Source of the DNA: Cantharellus purpuraceus
Lineage: Eukaryota; Basidiomycota; Agaricomycetes; Cantharellales; Hydnaceae
Length of the DNA: 64,000 nt
Assembly (NCBI GenBank): GCA_025174535.1
Contig: JALBUN010000024.1
Coordinates: forward strand, 62,001-126,000
Direction: 5' to 3'
A model generated the notes under the pieces. The model searched no databases, was not told where the DNA came from, and saw only the letters and a program-made list of their open reading frames with translations. The translations under genes were made by a program, and so were the position numbers. This document shows positions 45,696 through 56,358 of this stretch, in pieces. Numbering within the stretch: position 1 is the stretch's first letter; each line of letters begins with the position of its first letter.

Positions 45696-48600
45696 TTATA
45701 CATCGCGTTTCCTTTTCCCCTTCCCCTTATCTACCTCAGGCTCTGTCTCCGACTCCTCATCACTCTCTACATCTGACACCCAATCCTTCTCATCTCCCAT
45801 GTCCGAATCCTCATCCAAAGGGGCCATGAACTTCCGCAACCGACGTAACTCAGCCGTCGGCTGACCCTCCAGAACCTCTTTCCGTTTCATCGTCCTCACC
45901 AAGTCTACTAGCAACCCCTCCATCCACCGAAGGTGCTCTGACTGCAGGTTAACCAGCCAGATAAGCTGGCCCAGGGTACTATTGGGTGCAGAGATGCGCC
46001 CCATACCTGCACCGGTCATTTGCCCCTTCCGATCCAACACCGCTACCCCCAGCTGCCACAGCACCCATCTCCGTCCACCTCTTTTTGGTCGGACGACCTT
46101 CCGATTCTTTCTCTGCCCCTCCTTGTACCACTAGTCGGGGCTTGACGCTCTGACTCTGGGGATCGAACTTTCCATCGATCCTACACCCTCCTTTTCGACC
46201 CCAACAATGATCGCAGGACCGAAGTCGGCGAGTTGGGCCGGTAGGCCACACGCACTCCACACCTGCATCACGACATAAGTCGCAAGTTATGCCGGGTCCG
46301 CCAAATGGCTCCGTTGGAGCCAGAGCCTTGGGTGGTCCACCCCTTCTCGCTGTGGCCTCCAAGTGTTCCCTCTCCTCCTCCTTGTCCTGCTGTTCTGCCG
46401 CCGCCTTCTCCATCTTGTGCTTGTGAAGCTGGATCACCGACCTCACGACACGCAGCTCCTTCTTATGGGTCGCCAACACGCAACTCTCCGCCTTGCACCA
46501 TATGACCCTCCGATCCGCCTCCTGCTTCTCCATATCAGCACTCAGGTACGCCTTCAATGAAAAAACCGTGACGTTGAGATTCTTCTTAGTGGTAGTGGCA
46601 TAGAGCTCCGCTCTTTTGCGAGCCTTGACTGCAGCTACCCAAGCCATCTCCTCGTAAGAATTCAAAGTGGGATCTGGCTCCGCATCCATCCCAACATCCA
46701 CACCTGCCTTGGGCTCCGCATTTGCATCGAGCTCCATATTGGCATTGGGATCCGCCTCCACCTCCGCCCTCTCCGTCTCCACCACATCATCTTCCTCAGC
46801 TGCCCCCAACTCAAATAAGGGCCGTGCCCGCGGACGTAATGGTGAGTCCTCCGCAGTGACAGTTTTTGGACGAGTTGCCTCCGTCCGTGTTACGGAGATG
46901 ATGGCGACTTCAGGGGTCCCTGTCTGTATTGGCACACTCAGACTTCCTGGACTGGTCGCCCCTGCCCCAGTCACCTCCTCCTCTACCTCCATGGCGGCTT
47001 CCAGCTCGTTGACGAGCCAGATGATGAGCCAGGACGCATCGAGGACGCATATCGAACCACTGTGACAGTCCAACTCCGCCAGCGTCTTTTCGTATCAACT
47101 TTTAAATAGCGCTGCAACTCCCTCTCCACCTCAGTCTCTAATTCTAGCCATTGATCGTCACTCATGTTTCATCGCCATCGATCATTATCAGCCTTCTATT
47201 CACACTGATCCTTTCATCATCATTCACATGGCTTCCCATTCTATTCCCCTCTCCAACATCACTTCTAATAATACATCACACTGGTCTCTGGACACAGAGG
47301 ACTATCAAAAATACGCCGAGCTCCACAGGCATGTTAAGCCACCTCCACGTGTCAAAATACTTCCAAAACTCTTTCAACGTCCAAGATCCCCACCATGTCT
47401 CTCTTATGCCATTGGCGATCCCATATTCTTTCACAATTCTGTTGAACCATATACATTCCTTGACATTTCACCTCTATATCGTAACACGGATAGAAGAGTC
47501 GAATGTGAGATAGAATTTCAGTCGCCATCGCTGACCTATCCTCCCACTTCAATCCGACTCAGGTTACATCGTGTCAGGCAAAGGGACCGAATACTCTTGG
47601 AACAGGATACCATATGGAGACGGATCACTAAGACAATAAGGAGTATTTGTTGTGGATGCTGACTGAAGTCCTCATGTGACTCAGGGTCAATTTACATTCA
47701 GAGCCATAGGGAAGATGGTATTGGTGGACGTTTCTATTGTTCTTTTATATGACTCACCCCTGTTTCATCTTTTAATTCATTCATACATGACTTACTCATC
47801 CTTTTTCTATTTTTGGTTCTTTTATTACTCATCACCCCCTATTCTTACAAAGATTACCCCTATCTGTCGTTTCATTTCTCCATGATTTCCCCATTAGTAG
47901 TTCAACTTCACACGCTTTGTCAGCTGGCTTGATCAGCATTTCTTGCATCATATCGCATCATTTTCTCCTCATATTGTGTCGTTGTGCCCTGGGGATTTGT
48001 ATATGAAAGGGCGCTAGTTTTTGCCTTTGGAATCAATCAACAAGTTTTCAGCCAACGCTCTGAAGTCAAAGTCCACGCTCTAAGTCTACGCTCTATGCTC
48101 TACATCACAATCCATCATCTCTACACTGAGGTAAAACACCTTGGTTCAACGATCAGATTTCCCTCCGCCACCGAGAGGTTGCTTCTCCTGAAACCAGCTT
48201 TCACATACCTCCCAACCAGGCTCTGCATTGTCATTCAGTCACAGAGCACAATCAGCCATCGGGACCAACCTTTAGCTCCCATCCCCATCCAACCACAGAG
48301 CACTATCCCACTTCCCTGTTACTTACCCCTCGCCCTGATTGATCTTTGGAGTGCTGAACAACTGCGTTACACACTGTCTGTTTGCTAGGACCGTTGCACA
48401 CAGGCTTATAGGATCTATTCCTTAAGCGAACTGACATCGTGCACCTGCTCCTCCACTTCCTTCAGTCTCACGGCCTCCATCACTGCTGCAAGTTCCTTTA
48501 CCATGCGGGCCCTCTCGGCCTTCGCTTCCTCCTCTTTCCTTCTCTGTTCCGTCTTCACTGCCTCTTTCCGCCTCTGCTCTTCCTCCTCCTTCCATCTCCA

Positions 48601-48780
48601 TTCCGCCTCCTCCTCCTTCTGTCTCCGTTCCGCCTCTTCCTCCTCCTTCCATCTCCGTTCCGCCGCCTCCTCCTCCTTCCATCTCCGTTCCACCTCCTCC
48701 TCCTCCTTCCGTCTCCGTTCTGCCTCCTCCTCCTCCTTCCGTTTCCATTCCGCTTCCTCCTCAATCCACGGACATGAGGC
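45696..48780 (-). pseudogene. Antisense accessory gene of the full-length chromovirus, split by an insertion
   Basis: On the strand opposite to pol, the coiled coil (48437-48780, repeated RRWKEEEEAE words) continues after removal of 47010-48436 into ELEAAMEVEEEVTGAG, an acidic region and a cysteine cluster. The cluster (near 46150-46290) is CDLCRDAGVEC, twelve residues, then CDHCWGRKGGC: a C-x2-C-x6-C-x12-C-x2-C-x6-C spacing like Zn(II)2Cys6 DNA-binding domains. A frameshift near 46000 leads to the C-terminal VGQLIWLVNLQSEHLRW and acidic DVESDEESETEPE. The ATG and TATA box present in copy B are deleted here. Confidence 0.75.
47010..48436. mobile_element. 1427-bp insertion with TG...CA ends and TSD TCGT, probable solo LTR
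   Basis: The insert starts TGACGAGCC and ends CTGACA. TCGT occurs on both sides (47006-47009, 48437-48440), and deleting the insert plus one TCGT restores the accessory-gene frame. Length and ends suggest a solo LTR of a family not otherwise present here. It includes a 144-codon plus-strand frame (47228-47662, MASHSIPLSNITSNNTSHWS) of unknown meaning. Confidence 0.75.
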
Positions 48781-48811
48781 CTCAGGGGCTCAGCCTTAAA
48801 TGGAGAGATAC

Positions 48812-49338
48812 TGTTATGACTATATTCATTAACGTCCAGATCCCCGTCCGATCCACTCAGATCCCCATGCATATGAAATCTATACTCCATTTGGAAACCA
48901 CCATCTCCATCTACCTGTCCGATTGTCACTGCCAATTCCGCCCATCCGTCTCCGGTTCCGATTGATGCGTCAGCATCACCATAGGAACCCAGACATCCAT
49001 CCCCATCGGACTCGGACATGCTCATGTAAGGCCATTGGCCTCAGAGACCCATCACCAGAGTAATTATTATTAGATTTCAAATATGTATTTAAGTTGCCCG
49101 ACTGGGGACTTCATTCCCCAGTTCGAATATTGAATCACGCCTAGTTCCTAAGTCCGATCCTAACTCTCTAAGTTGTACTCCATCTCCGAAATCTCAGACA
49201 CCGGTATCAGTGAGGGCGCAGCACATAAGCTGAAGCCAAGTCCGTTCCAACCCCCACAACGTACTCCGACTCTGACCCAACCTCCGACCTCAATCTCCAA
49301 CCCAATCTCCAACCCCCAATCGGACCTAGTGTGTAACA
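48812..49338 (+). repeat. 3' LTR of the full-length chromovirus
   Basis: This 527-bp LTR is homologous to 40160-40698 and is followed by the TSD TTAAG. It keeps more CpG sites than the 5' LTR. The bases before it (TTAAATGGAGAGATAC) occupy the polypurine-tract position. Confidence 0.95.
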
Positions 49339-49343
49339 TTAAG

Positions 49344-49867
49344 GAATGCTCTGTCTTATTGATAGATATATGCACCCTATGGGTGCATATGTATAGTTAT
49401 TATGTAAGCCAGTGGACCCAAGTACATGTGTGGGTCCACATGTAGTAGACAGATCTTAGTAACCACCACATGCACATTGCCCAACCAATACACTTGGTTG
49501 AGTTCTGTGCAACAGTGTGAACTAAGACACCCATTAACACTTTTTTGAACTTCCAAAGGAAGAATCAACTGATTCTTCCTCATTATTGAAGTTTTCTAGT
49601 CAATACTAGAAAACCGGCTTTTGCTGGTGTACAGACATATACCAACCCCCCTGGTCGCTCATATAAGTGAGCAGCTAGTAGACTAACTTAGTTAGCCTAC
49701 AAAGATAGACTCGCAGTAGAGTGAGTCATGCTGGCAGTGCACAGGACATCATAAATGATGAATGGTGGCACATAGCCAGCAGTAGAAGCTCCCAGGAAGG
49801 GGAGCCAGACCCTAGAGAAGTTGCAGGGACTTCTTGTAAGGAAGACTCTAGAAGAGAGTTGCTGTGA
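49344..49867 (+). other. Hairpin-rich leader upstream of the interrupted gene
   Basis: This tract continues across the chromovirus insertion to the left (40098-40159). It carries many perfect inverted repeats: arms 49368-49377/49381-49390, 49412-49420/49431-49439, 49558-49567/49570-49579 and 49591-49600/49605-49614, with others. The frame of the next gene is open from about 49704 except for TGA at 49865-49867. It may be an LTR or a leader; I cannot decide. Confidence 0.6.
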
Positions 49868-50202
49868 TTGCGAGACCACATAGATGATCACACAATAGAT
49901 TGTCTGTCAAACAAGAACCCTTCATCAAGTGGTTCTTTGATTAGAGAAGAAAGGAGGAGACAGTCATCCACTGTCTCCAATGTTCCTAAAGGAAAGGAAC
50001 ATGCTCAATATATGAGCACAAGTAGAAGTAGCAATACTTCTACTAGGGAATCATGCAGCATGGAGTGGCATGAAACCCACAGGTCAATCGCAAGATTGAC
50101 TGAACAACTCATGCATAATCAACATGAGATGAAGAGCATTAGTGAAGCTAGTGCTCAGGCAGCTAAGATGGGTGCTGAAGCAGGGCATGCTGCCACTACT
50201 AT

Positions 50203-50768
50203 GACGCTTGTTCGGAATCATGTCAGTATACAATATTCTGATGTATAGGAGATATACATCAGGATTTCAATGATACATAAAGCCAGGGAGTTACAATTTG
50301 GATATCTTAAAAGATTTCGGATGTGTGAAATTTTCATAAATATAAACATATATTCTATATTTTAATAAACTTTAAAAGATAAGACATTTGGTTGAGATGA
50401 ACATAATTATTTACATGGATATAATAGGAATGTATATATGAATATAATTGGTATTATATAGGGTATTTAGATATACAAATACCAGGTGGGGATTAAAGAT
50501 AGTTCAAATTATGTTACAAGTATTGTATAAGAAAGAATCAATGATATTTGGATGTTCCCTCAAGAGAGTTGCCACCACTAAATCAGGAAAAAAAGAATTA
50601 TTTTTGAGAATTATGCCAAAATATCACAATATGTTTTAATCTAGTATATTGTGTAAAATTTGAGAATCATGTTGAAATATGAAAATAAGTTTGAATTGAA
50701 GTGTATTGTATAAAATTTGAGGAAAATAGGTTGTACATACGTATTTGTTGTATTTCTGAATAAGCGTC
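50203..50768 (+). mobile_element. MITE-like element, copy 1 (TIRs, TSD TAT)
   Basis: A 566-bp AT-rich element has inverted ends GACGCTTGTTCGGAA and TTCTGAATAAGCGTC, flanked by TAT (50200-50202, 50769-50771). It encodes nothing convincing. Removing it restores the frame ...ACT ACT ATG GGG CAG... of the host gene. The short TA-containing TSD suggests mobilisation by a DNA transposase of the Tc1/mariner or PIF type (inference). Confidence 0.8.
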
Positions 50769-51183
50769 TATGGGGCAGCAAATAGCAGAGCTAGGAACGA
50801 TATTAAAATTGCTCCAAGAGAACTCTGAGCGATGCAAGTTGCATCGCCGAAGATCAGATTCTCAACAAGAATCTGAATCCAGAGAGTCTGGACCTCCCCA
50901 GGGTGAGAGGGTCCAACCGAATGATTGGTTAGACAGAGGAAATGAAATTCCCCCAATGGAGGGAATTAGAGGCCCAGTAATCCCTGTGGGGCAAGGATTA
51001 CCGATCCAGATTGAAGAGGAAACTCCTCAATCTATGACAAAGGAGCTCAATCAAGAGATTGAGCTATGGAAACAACGAGAGGTTGAGGCTTCTCGTAAAC
51101 ATAGATTAGCCCTTGAATGGAAGGCTAAACATGCAGAGCAAGAGCTCAGCCAGCTGTTTAGAGAGCAGCAGCCCCAGCAAGAG

Positions 51184-52616
51184 TGTATGGGAACCACCTT
51201 TTCCCTATCAAATTCCATTTATGCAGCACCAATGTGCTATTCTTTGATTTTCCATTCCTAAATATCCGCATATATTTGATGCTTGTACCTGGAATGGACT
51301 TATTCAAATATTCTCTATTTTTCCATATTTTTTTGGGAATATTCCATGCAGAACTCAGCTCAGAATGATTTATTTCTGCTGTGCTACAGTTGTGGACCCA
51401 TAGGCGCCCACAAACCTTCGCGCAGCCGGCTCTCCCCTTTTGGACCAGGCATTTGGCCTGAATTCAAGCTCAGATGTCTCTGATCAATAAATATTCTCTA
51501 ACTTAACAACCACAGCCTCTCAGGGCACTATTTTCCATGCAGATCATCACCTGAGATGTGGCTATCCATGGCTGTCCAAACCAGTGCAGAAAACAGGGTG
51601 GATACCCTTCTTTTTGCTTGATCAGTGCCTAGCTCAGGGATCAGATCAGCTGATGGGTGATCAAATCAGGTGATTGCCTTGGAATATTCTACCCCTTTCC
51701 ATAACATTCTAGCTGTTTCCCTCTATTATTAGATAGAACTTTCCAGAACCATTATTCAGCTCCTGATCAGCGTTAGTGCTGTGATCAGATCCTGTGATTG
51801 GCTTGGAATATTCTACCCCTTTCTTCCACCTTCCACAACCTTCCAGTAGTTTCCATCTATTAATAGGTAGAATATTCCAGAACCATTAGTCAGCCCCTGT
51901 AAATACAATATATAAGGAGGCCATTCTGCCTCTGAAAGAATAACATATTCATCATATTCTACCCATCTTCTGCACACCAGTGTGACTAGAGTGACATACA
52001 GTGTCATCCTCTATCTCAGTAACTGTTGATTACCAGTTCAAGGATCTTTTACAGTTGTGTAACTGTACTTGATTGCACTCGAAGTAGTGATATTCCTGCT
52101 TTGGGCGTGAGTGTAGTATCTGCCTCACGTGACTACGAATCTACAGGGTGAGATTGTCTGTCAATAGTCCTGCCATTAGTGCTCTTGTTTAAGTTACTAG
52201 TGTGTACTGCCTTTGCAGAGCATTAGAAGCTTGAACTTGTGTGAAGCAGTTGCTAGACTACTTCACACATCGCTGTTACCCGCTTCTGAGTGCCACTGGT
52301 TGGACGGTTGGATTCATCCACCTACTTCCTTAAGCCTCTAAGTGCATTCCCCTCTTTTTGGAATATCTGGACCCCTAAGCGTCCGTGAACTCTAGACTCT
52401 GGAAGTCTTATTCATTTCTTGCTGCTAAGAAATGTATTACCTTTCTGCGTATAGTCTGCATTGACCAATACAAAGGATTGTAACCAAAGTACAAACGTTA
52501 AATCGTTTCTGGAGTTGTGCTGCAGCAGGATTTGATATTCTTCTCAGCTGTTCATTCACGGAATTGTGGTGATTTAGAGTTTGCCCTAACACCATAATTT
52601 TGCGGGTTCCAAAACA
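51184..52616 (+). mobile_element. Solo LTR, 1433 bp, TSD AAGAG
   Basis: TGTATGGGAA...CCAAAACA is flanked by AAGAG at 51179-51183 and 52617-52621. A second family member lies at 56359-57811 and a reversed fragment at 61753-62735. A TATA-like TATATAAG at 51909-51916 fits an LTR promoter. Excision rejoins ...CAGCAAGAG CTCAATGTG... in the host gene frame. Confidence 0.9.
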
Positions 52617-52792
52617 AAGAGCTCAATGTGGCTGTTGATTTAAATCAACAGTTGCGACATGTGCTGAACAGTTATCAGTGTGTATGAGTGACAGGCCTTT
52701 CAGGAGACACCCACCATGAGCAACAAGATACCCAATGGGTACCTCAAGAAGATGTTCCCCATAACAGGGAACAATCAGTGCCATTGACCCTA

Positions 52793-53423
52793 GATGCTTG
52801 TTCGGAAGGATGCTGTTATACAATATTCTGATGTATACAAGATGTACATCAGAATATATGAGATATACATCAGAATTTTAATAATGATCATAAAAATAGG
52901 GAGTTACAATCTGGATATCTTTAAAGATTTCAGATATCTGAGTTTTTTTTTGGATATCTTAAATTTTTATAAATATAAATATATATTTCATATTTTAATA
53001 AACTTTAAAAGATAAGATGTTTGTTATGGATGAACATAATTATTTATATGAATATAACAGTAATATATATATTAATATCATTGGTATAATATAGAATATT
53101 TAGATATACAAATACCAGGTGAGGATTCAAGGTACATTAGATTATTTGACCAGTATAGTACAAGAAAGAATGAGTGAAAGAAATTAAGTGTAGCAGGAGT
53201 AGAATATTCCCTTGAAGCAGTTGCCACCGGTAAATGAAAAAGAAAAAAGAATTATTTTTGGGAATCATGTCAAAATATCAAAATATGTTTTAAATCTAAG
53301 TAAATTATGTAAATTTGAGAATCATGTATGAAATATCAAAATATGTTTTAATATAAGTATATTATATAAAATTTGAGGAAATGGGTTGTATATACATATT
53401 TGATGTATTTCTGAACAAGTGTC
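52793..53423 (+). mobile_element. MITE-like element, copy 2
   Basis: About 630 bp of AT-rich sequence is homologous to copy 1 throughout, with ends GATGCTTGTTCGG and CTGAACAAGTGTC. TA or TAG is duplicated at the borders (52791-52793, 53424-53426). The exact left border is ambiguous by one base. It interrupts the last codons of the host gene. Confidence 0.75.
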
Positions 53424-53458
53424 TAGAGGAGGGTCTTGGAAATGAACACAGCCTTTAA

Positions 53459-53962
53459 TGCAGTGAAGCTATTTTTAAAACAAATGTAAATTAGTTAGGG
53501 CATAGTGGTAGATAATCTTGTTCTAACATAAGACTGTATAACTATCCCTTGTACTTTAGGATGCAATACCATCAGATCTTCCATCCAAAGTGGTGGAAAA
53601 TAATGATCCTGCTCCATACTAGTATATAACTCTGTTAATTTCTGTTCCAGAAGTGTGCCATCAGTACATCTGTATAAAGTCAGTGATTGGAACCTTGATA
53701 TTTATAAAGGAACTTACCTCAGAAACAAATCATGGAGGGATCCTATCTGAGATATATACCAATCATTAACTCTTCTATCAAACTCTATCTTGCATTGAAG
53801 CATAAAAGAGAGCATCTTCATAATGCTTATAACATAAAAACATAATAATCATTTTATTAAGAAAGCAGGATGTATATATCTACTGCCTATACAAAATATC
53901 AAATGTTCAGAAAAAAATGATTTTTATATTTTTTCATTTCCGTTTTATAAGCAGAGAGGGAT
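53459..53962. other. AT-rich spacer
   Basis: This is AT-rich DNA without a supported gene. TTTTATAAGCAGAGAGGG just before 53968 could be the promoter and leader of the following coiled-coil frame. Confidence 0.4.
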
Positions 53963-55863
53963 TTGAAAATGCCACAAATCTTTGAAGATATAAAAGCAAT
54001 CAAAGGCTGGATAAGTGACAATGATGCACTGATAAAAGCTATGGCAAGTCAAATGGAAGTAAAAGATGAATTAATATCTGATCTTATAAATGTCAAGTCT
54101 TGGATGAGTGAAAAGGATAGGCAGATCACTATGCTTGAACAACAGGTTAATTCCCAGAGTCAGGAAATTCAGGTGCTTAAGAAACAGATTGAGGAAAAAA
54201 ATACAATTATAACTACTTCAACAGACAGGAAAGAGAATTTAGATGAATGGATGAGTGAAGTGAATGATGTTGTATCAGGATTTGGAACAGATATTCATAA
54301 ACTTCAGAGACAGGTGAATAGGTGTGTTGCCACAATATCAGACCATGGAACAGATATTCATCAACAGGTCAATACACATAATGCAGAGAATCTTATATTG
54401 GACCATAGAACAGATATTCATAAACTTCAGAAACAGGTTGATAGATGTATTGCAACAATATCATGTCAAGAATTTATTCAAGGAATATTACAATCTATTG
54501 GAGCAAGAAGGGGGAGTTTTATGATAAGAAAAAGTTGTGAAAAGTTTGGGAATTTTTTGATTAAGGGATGAGGAGAAGGTGTTTTTCGATTTTATTTTGT
54601 GAGCCATCCTTTCGTTCTACGGGGGTGGCTACTACTCAAAAAGGGAGGTATTATGATGATTTTCATTCGTCATAAACCTCAAGTCAAACGGGTAAAAACT
54701 CCTTTCTCTGTAAAAGGTTTTTCCCCATGACATCACATATTATCAGTATCCACATCATTTCTTTTATCATATGTTTCAATCTTACTAAAAGTTTTTTTTA
54801 TCATGTGATTGTCAAATTGTATATTAACTACAACTGTGTACGAGTATCAATAAGGAGATTCACTACTCTTAATCCCTTCCAAGCTGCAAACAAACAGCTT
54901 GTGTCAACTTTCTGTCGTTCCTGGAATCACTCCTAAACGACCTATTCGATTGGAAATCTTTTGCATATCCCATTAGGATATTGCATCAACTATTGCTATC
55001 TCAAATTACGAACGATTTGGATCATTACATCCATTTCTATTAAGCAAACACTTTTTCGAAGTGTTGCTATTCCCATTTCTGCTCAAATATTTCGCAGAAG
55101 TCCCAGTTCTTAACCAAATATTCTGATATTTGGTAACATTACTCTACTAAACAATATCTTTCCATCGACCCCGCATATATCTGCATCCTTGCAGTAATTG
55201 CTCCCCTATTCAAAATCTACTTCGCCACCATCCCTCACCATCATTTTACACTCACCCACAACACCCCTCCATATCTTTTCTTAACATATCAGACATTGTG
55301 GAATGGAAATCTGAAGTGCATGAGTGGATGTAGAAACAGATGATACTGTAGTGGAACTTGGAACAGACATTAATAAACTTCAGAAACAGGGTGATAAATA
55401 TAAAGCAATAATATCTGAGATTGTAGACTGGAAATTTGATATGAATCACTGGGCTGGAAAACAAGAACAGGAGGTAATAAGGTTACAGGAAAATGGTACC
55501 AGAAAGGTGACATTTAAGATAGTGAAAAGAGGTGTAGACTATATACTTATAGACTCAGATCAGTCTTGTAGACTAAATAGAATGGAATTATTCATAGATG
55601 GTGAGCCTAGAAAACTATCTACAATATATACTAGGAAGAATGAAATGTCATCATATGAAGTAGATGGTAATAGGATTAATTTTCAAACATGGAAGCAAGG
55701 AATGAATCAAGGTTCAAGGCATCAAGAAAAAAGGCCTAAGGAACAATCTCAAACTCCTAGTTCAAGGCATCAAGAAAAAAGGTCTAAGGAACAATCTGAT
55801 TCAGACTCTGATCAATCTCAAATTCCTAGTTCAAGAAAAAGATGTAGAGGGAGAACCCAGTAA
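53963..55863 (+). pseudogene. AT-rich coiled-coil gene, interrupted by a solo LTR and frameshifted
   Basis: The first piece (MKMPQIFEDIKAIKGWISDN) is almost entirely coiled coil with an imperfect repeat TDIHKLQRQVNRC(V/I)ATIS. After removal of the LTR at 54464-55286 the frame continues as DIVEWKSEVHEWM, then a TAG and a one-base shift lead into another repeat (TDINKLQKQGDKYKAIIS). A globular-looking part (VTFKIVKRGVDYILIDS) and a basic Ser-rich tail with duplicated SSRHQEKR words follow. Codon use is strongly A/T biased, unlike the fungal genes. No family recognised; fibre- or motor-like proteins share such repeats, so function is open. Confidence 0.55.
54464..55286 (+). mobile_element. Solo LTR, 823 bp, TSD TATCA
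   Basis: TGTCAAGAAT...TCTTAACA is flanked by TATCA at 54459-54463 and 55287-55291. The 3' half resembles the LTRs at 2385-2819 and 61799-62539 (TTTTGCATAT, ATTACGAA words). The insertion splits the coiled-coil gene. Confidence 0.9.
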
Positions 55864-55947
55864 TGTAAGCCTCCGAAGACATAGGATACAAGGTCACCTC
55901 ATATCTGGACTCAACCACCATAGCATTTGGAGTGAAAGGCTGTCCAT

Positions 55948-55991
55948 GAGCAGTCTAATGATGTGATCAGAGTGACATCATTAGACTGCTC
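55948..55991. repeat. Perfect 17-bp inverted repeat
   Basis: Arms 55948-55964 (GAGCAGTCTAATGATGT) and 55975-55991 are exact reverse complements around a 10-bp loop. It lies between the coiled-coil gene stop and the chromovirus B LTR. A T-run typical of a bacterial-type terminator is absent. Confidence 0.8.
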
Positions 55992-56358
55992 AAGGACAAC
56001 AATTCAATTATCTGGTTGTTACGCACTAGGTCCGATTGGGGGTTGGAGATTGGATTGGAGGTCGGGTCGGAGTTAGGGTCGGAGGTTGGGTCGGGGTCGG
56101 AGTACGTCGTGGGGGTCAGAACGGACTTGGCTTCAGCTTATGTGCTGCGCCCTCACTGATACCGGTGTCTGAGATTTTGGAGACGGAGTACGACTTAGAG
56201 AGTTAGGATCGGACTTAGGAACTAGGCATGATTTGATATTCAAACTGGGGAATGAAGTCCCCAGTCGGGCAACTTAAATACATATTTGAAATCTAATAAT
56301 AATTACTCCGGTGATGGGTCTCTGAGGCCGATGGCCTTATGTGAGTATGTCTGAGTCC

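Larger units (their letters stand above)
40160..49338 (+). mobile_element. Full-length Ty3/Gypsy chromovirus with TSD TTAAG
   Basis: LTRs at 40160-40698 and 48812-49338 (TGTTATGAC ... GTAACA) bracket gag, protease, reverse transcriptase, RNase H, integrase and chromodomain, then an accessory gene on the opposite strand. TTAAG flanks both ends (40155-40159, 49339-49343), so the unit is one insertion. Reading frames are decayed: several in-frame TGA codons sit where relatives imply CGA, plus at least two frameshifts. The accessory gene is split by a 1427-bp insertion. Differences between the two LTRs are mostly C/T and G/A at CpG sites, consistent with methylation-linked decay. Confidence 0.95.
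49868..53458 (+). pseudogene. Hairpin-dense gene of unknown function, split by three insertions
   Basis: Three coding pieces join in frame once insertions and one TSD copy each are removed: up to 50202 with 50772-51183, then 52622-52792, then 53427 to a TAA at 53456-53458. Only one in-frame TGA remains, near 52686. The product is hydrophilic: a Ser-rich start, a helical region (RLTEQLMHNQHEMKSISEA, QQIAELGTILKLLQ), a Pro/Gly-rich middle (GPPQGERVQPNDW) and a second coiled coil (ELWKQREVEASRKH). I do not recognise it; a retroelement gag or capsid-like role is possible. Its DNA is full of short perfect inverted repeats. Confidence 0.65.

Noticed and set aside
47228..47662. Captured host gene in the 1.4-kb insertion
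   Set aside because: The insertion has LTR-like ends and a TSD; the single frame shows no recognisable domain, so capture is not supported.
55948..55991. Rho-independent terminator
   Set aside because: Perfect hairpin but no following T-run, and the context is eukaryotic.
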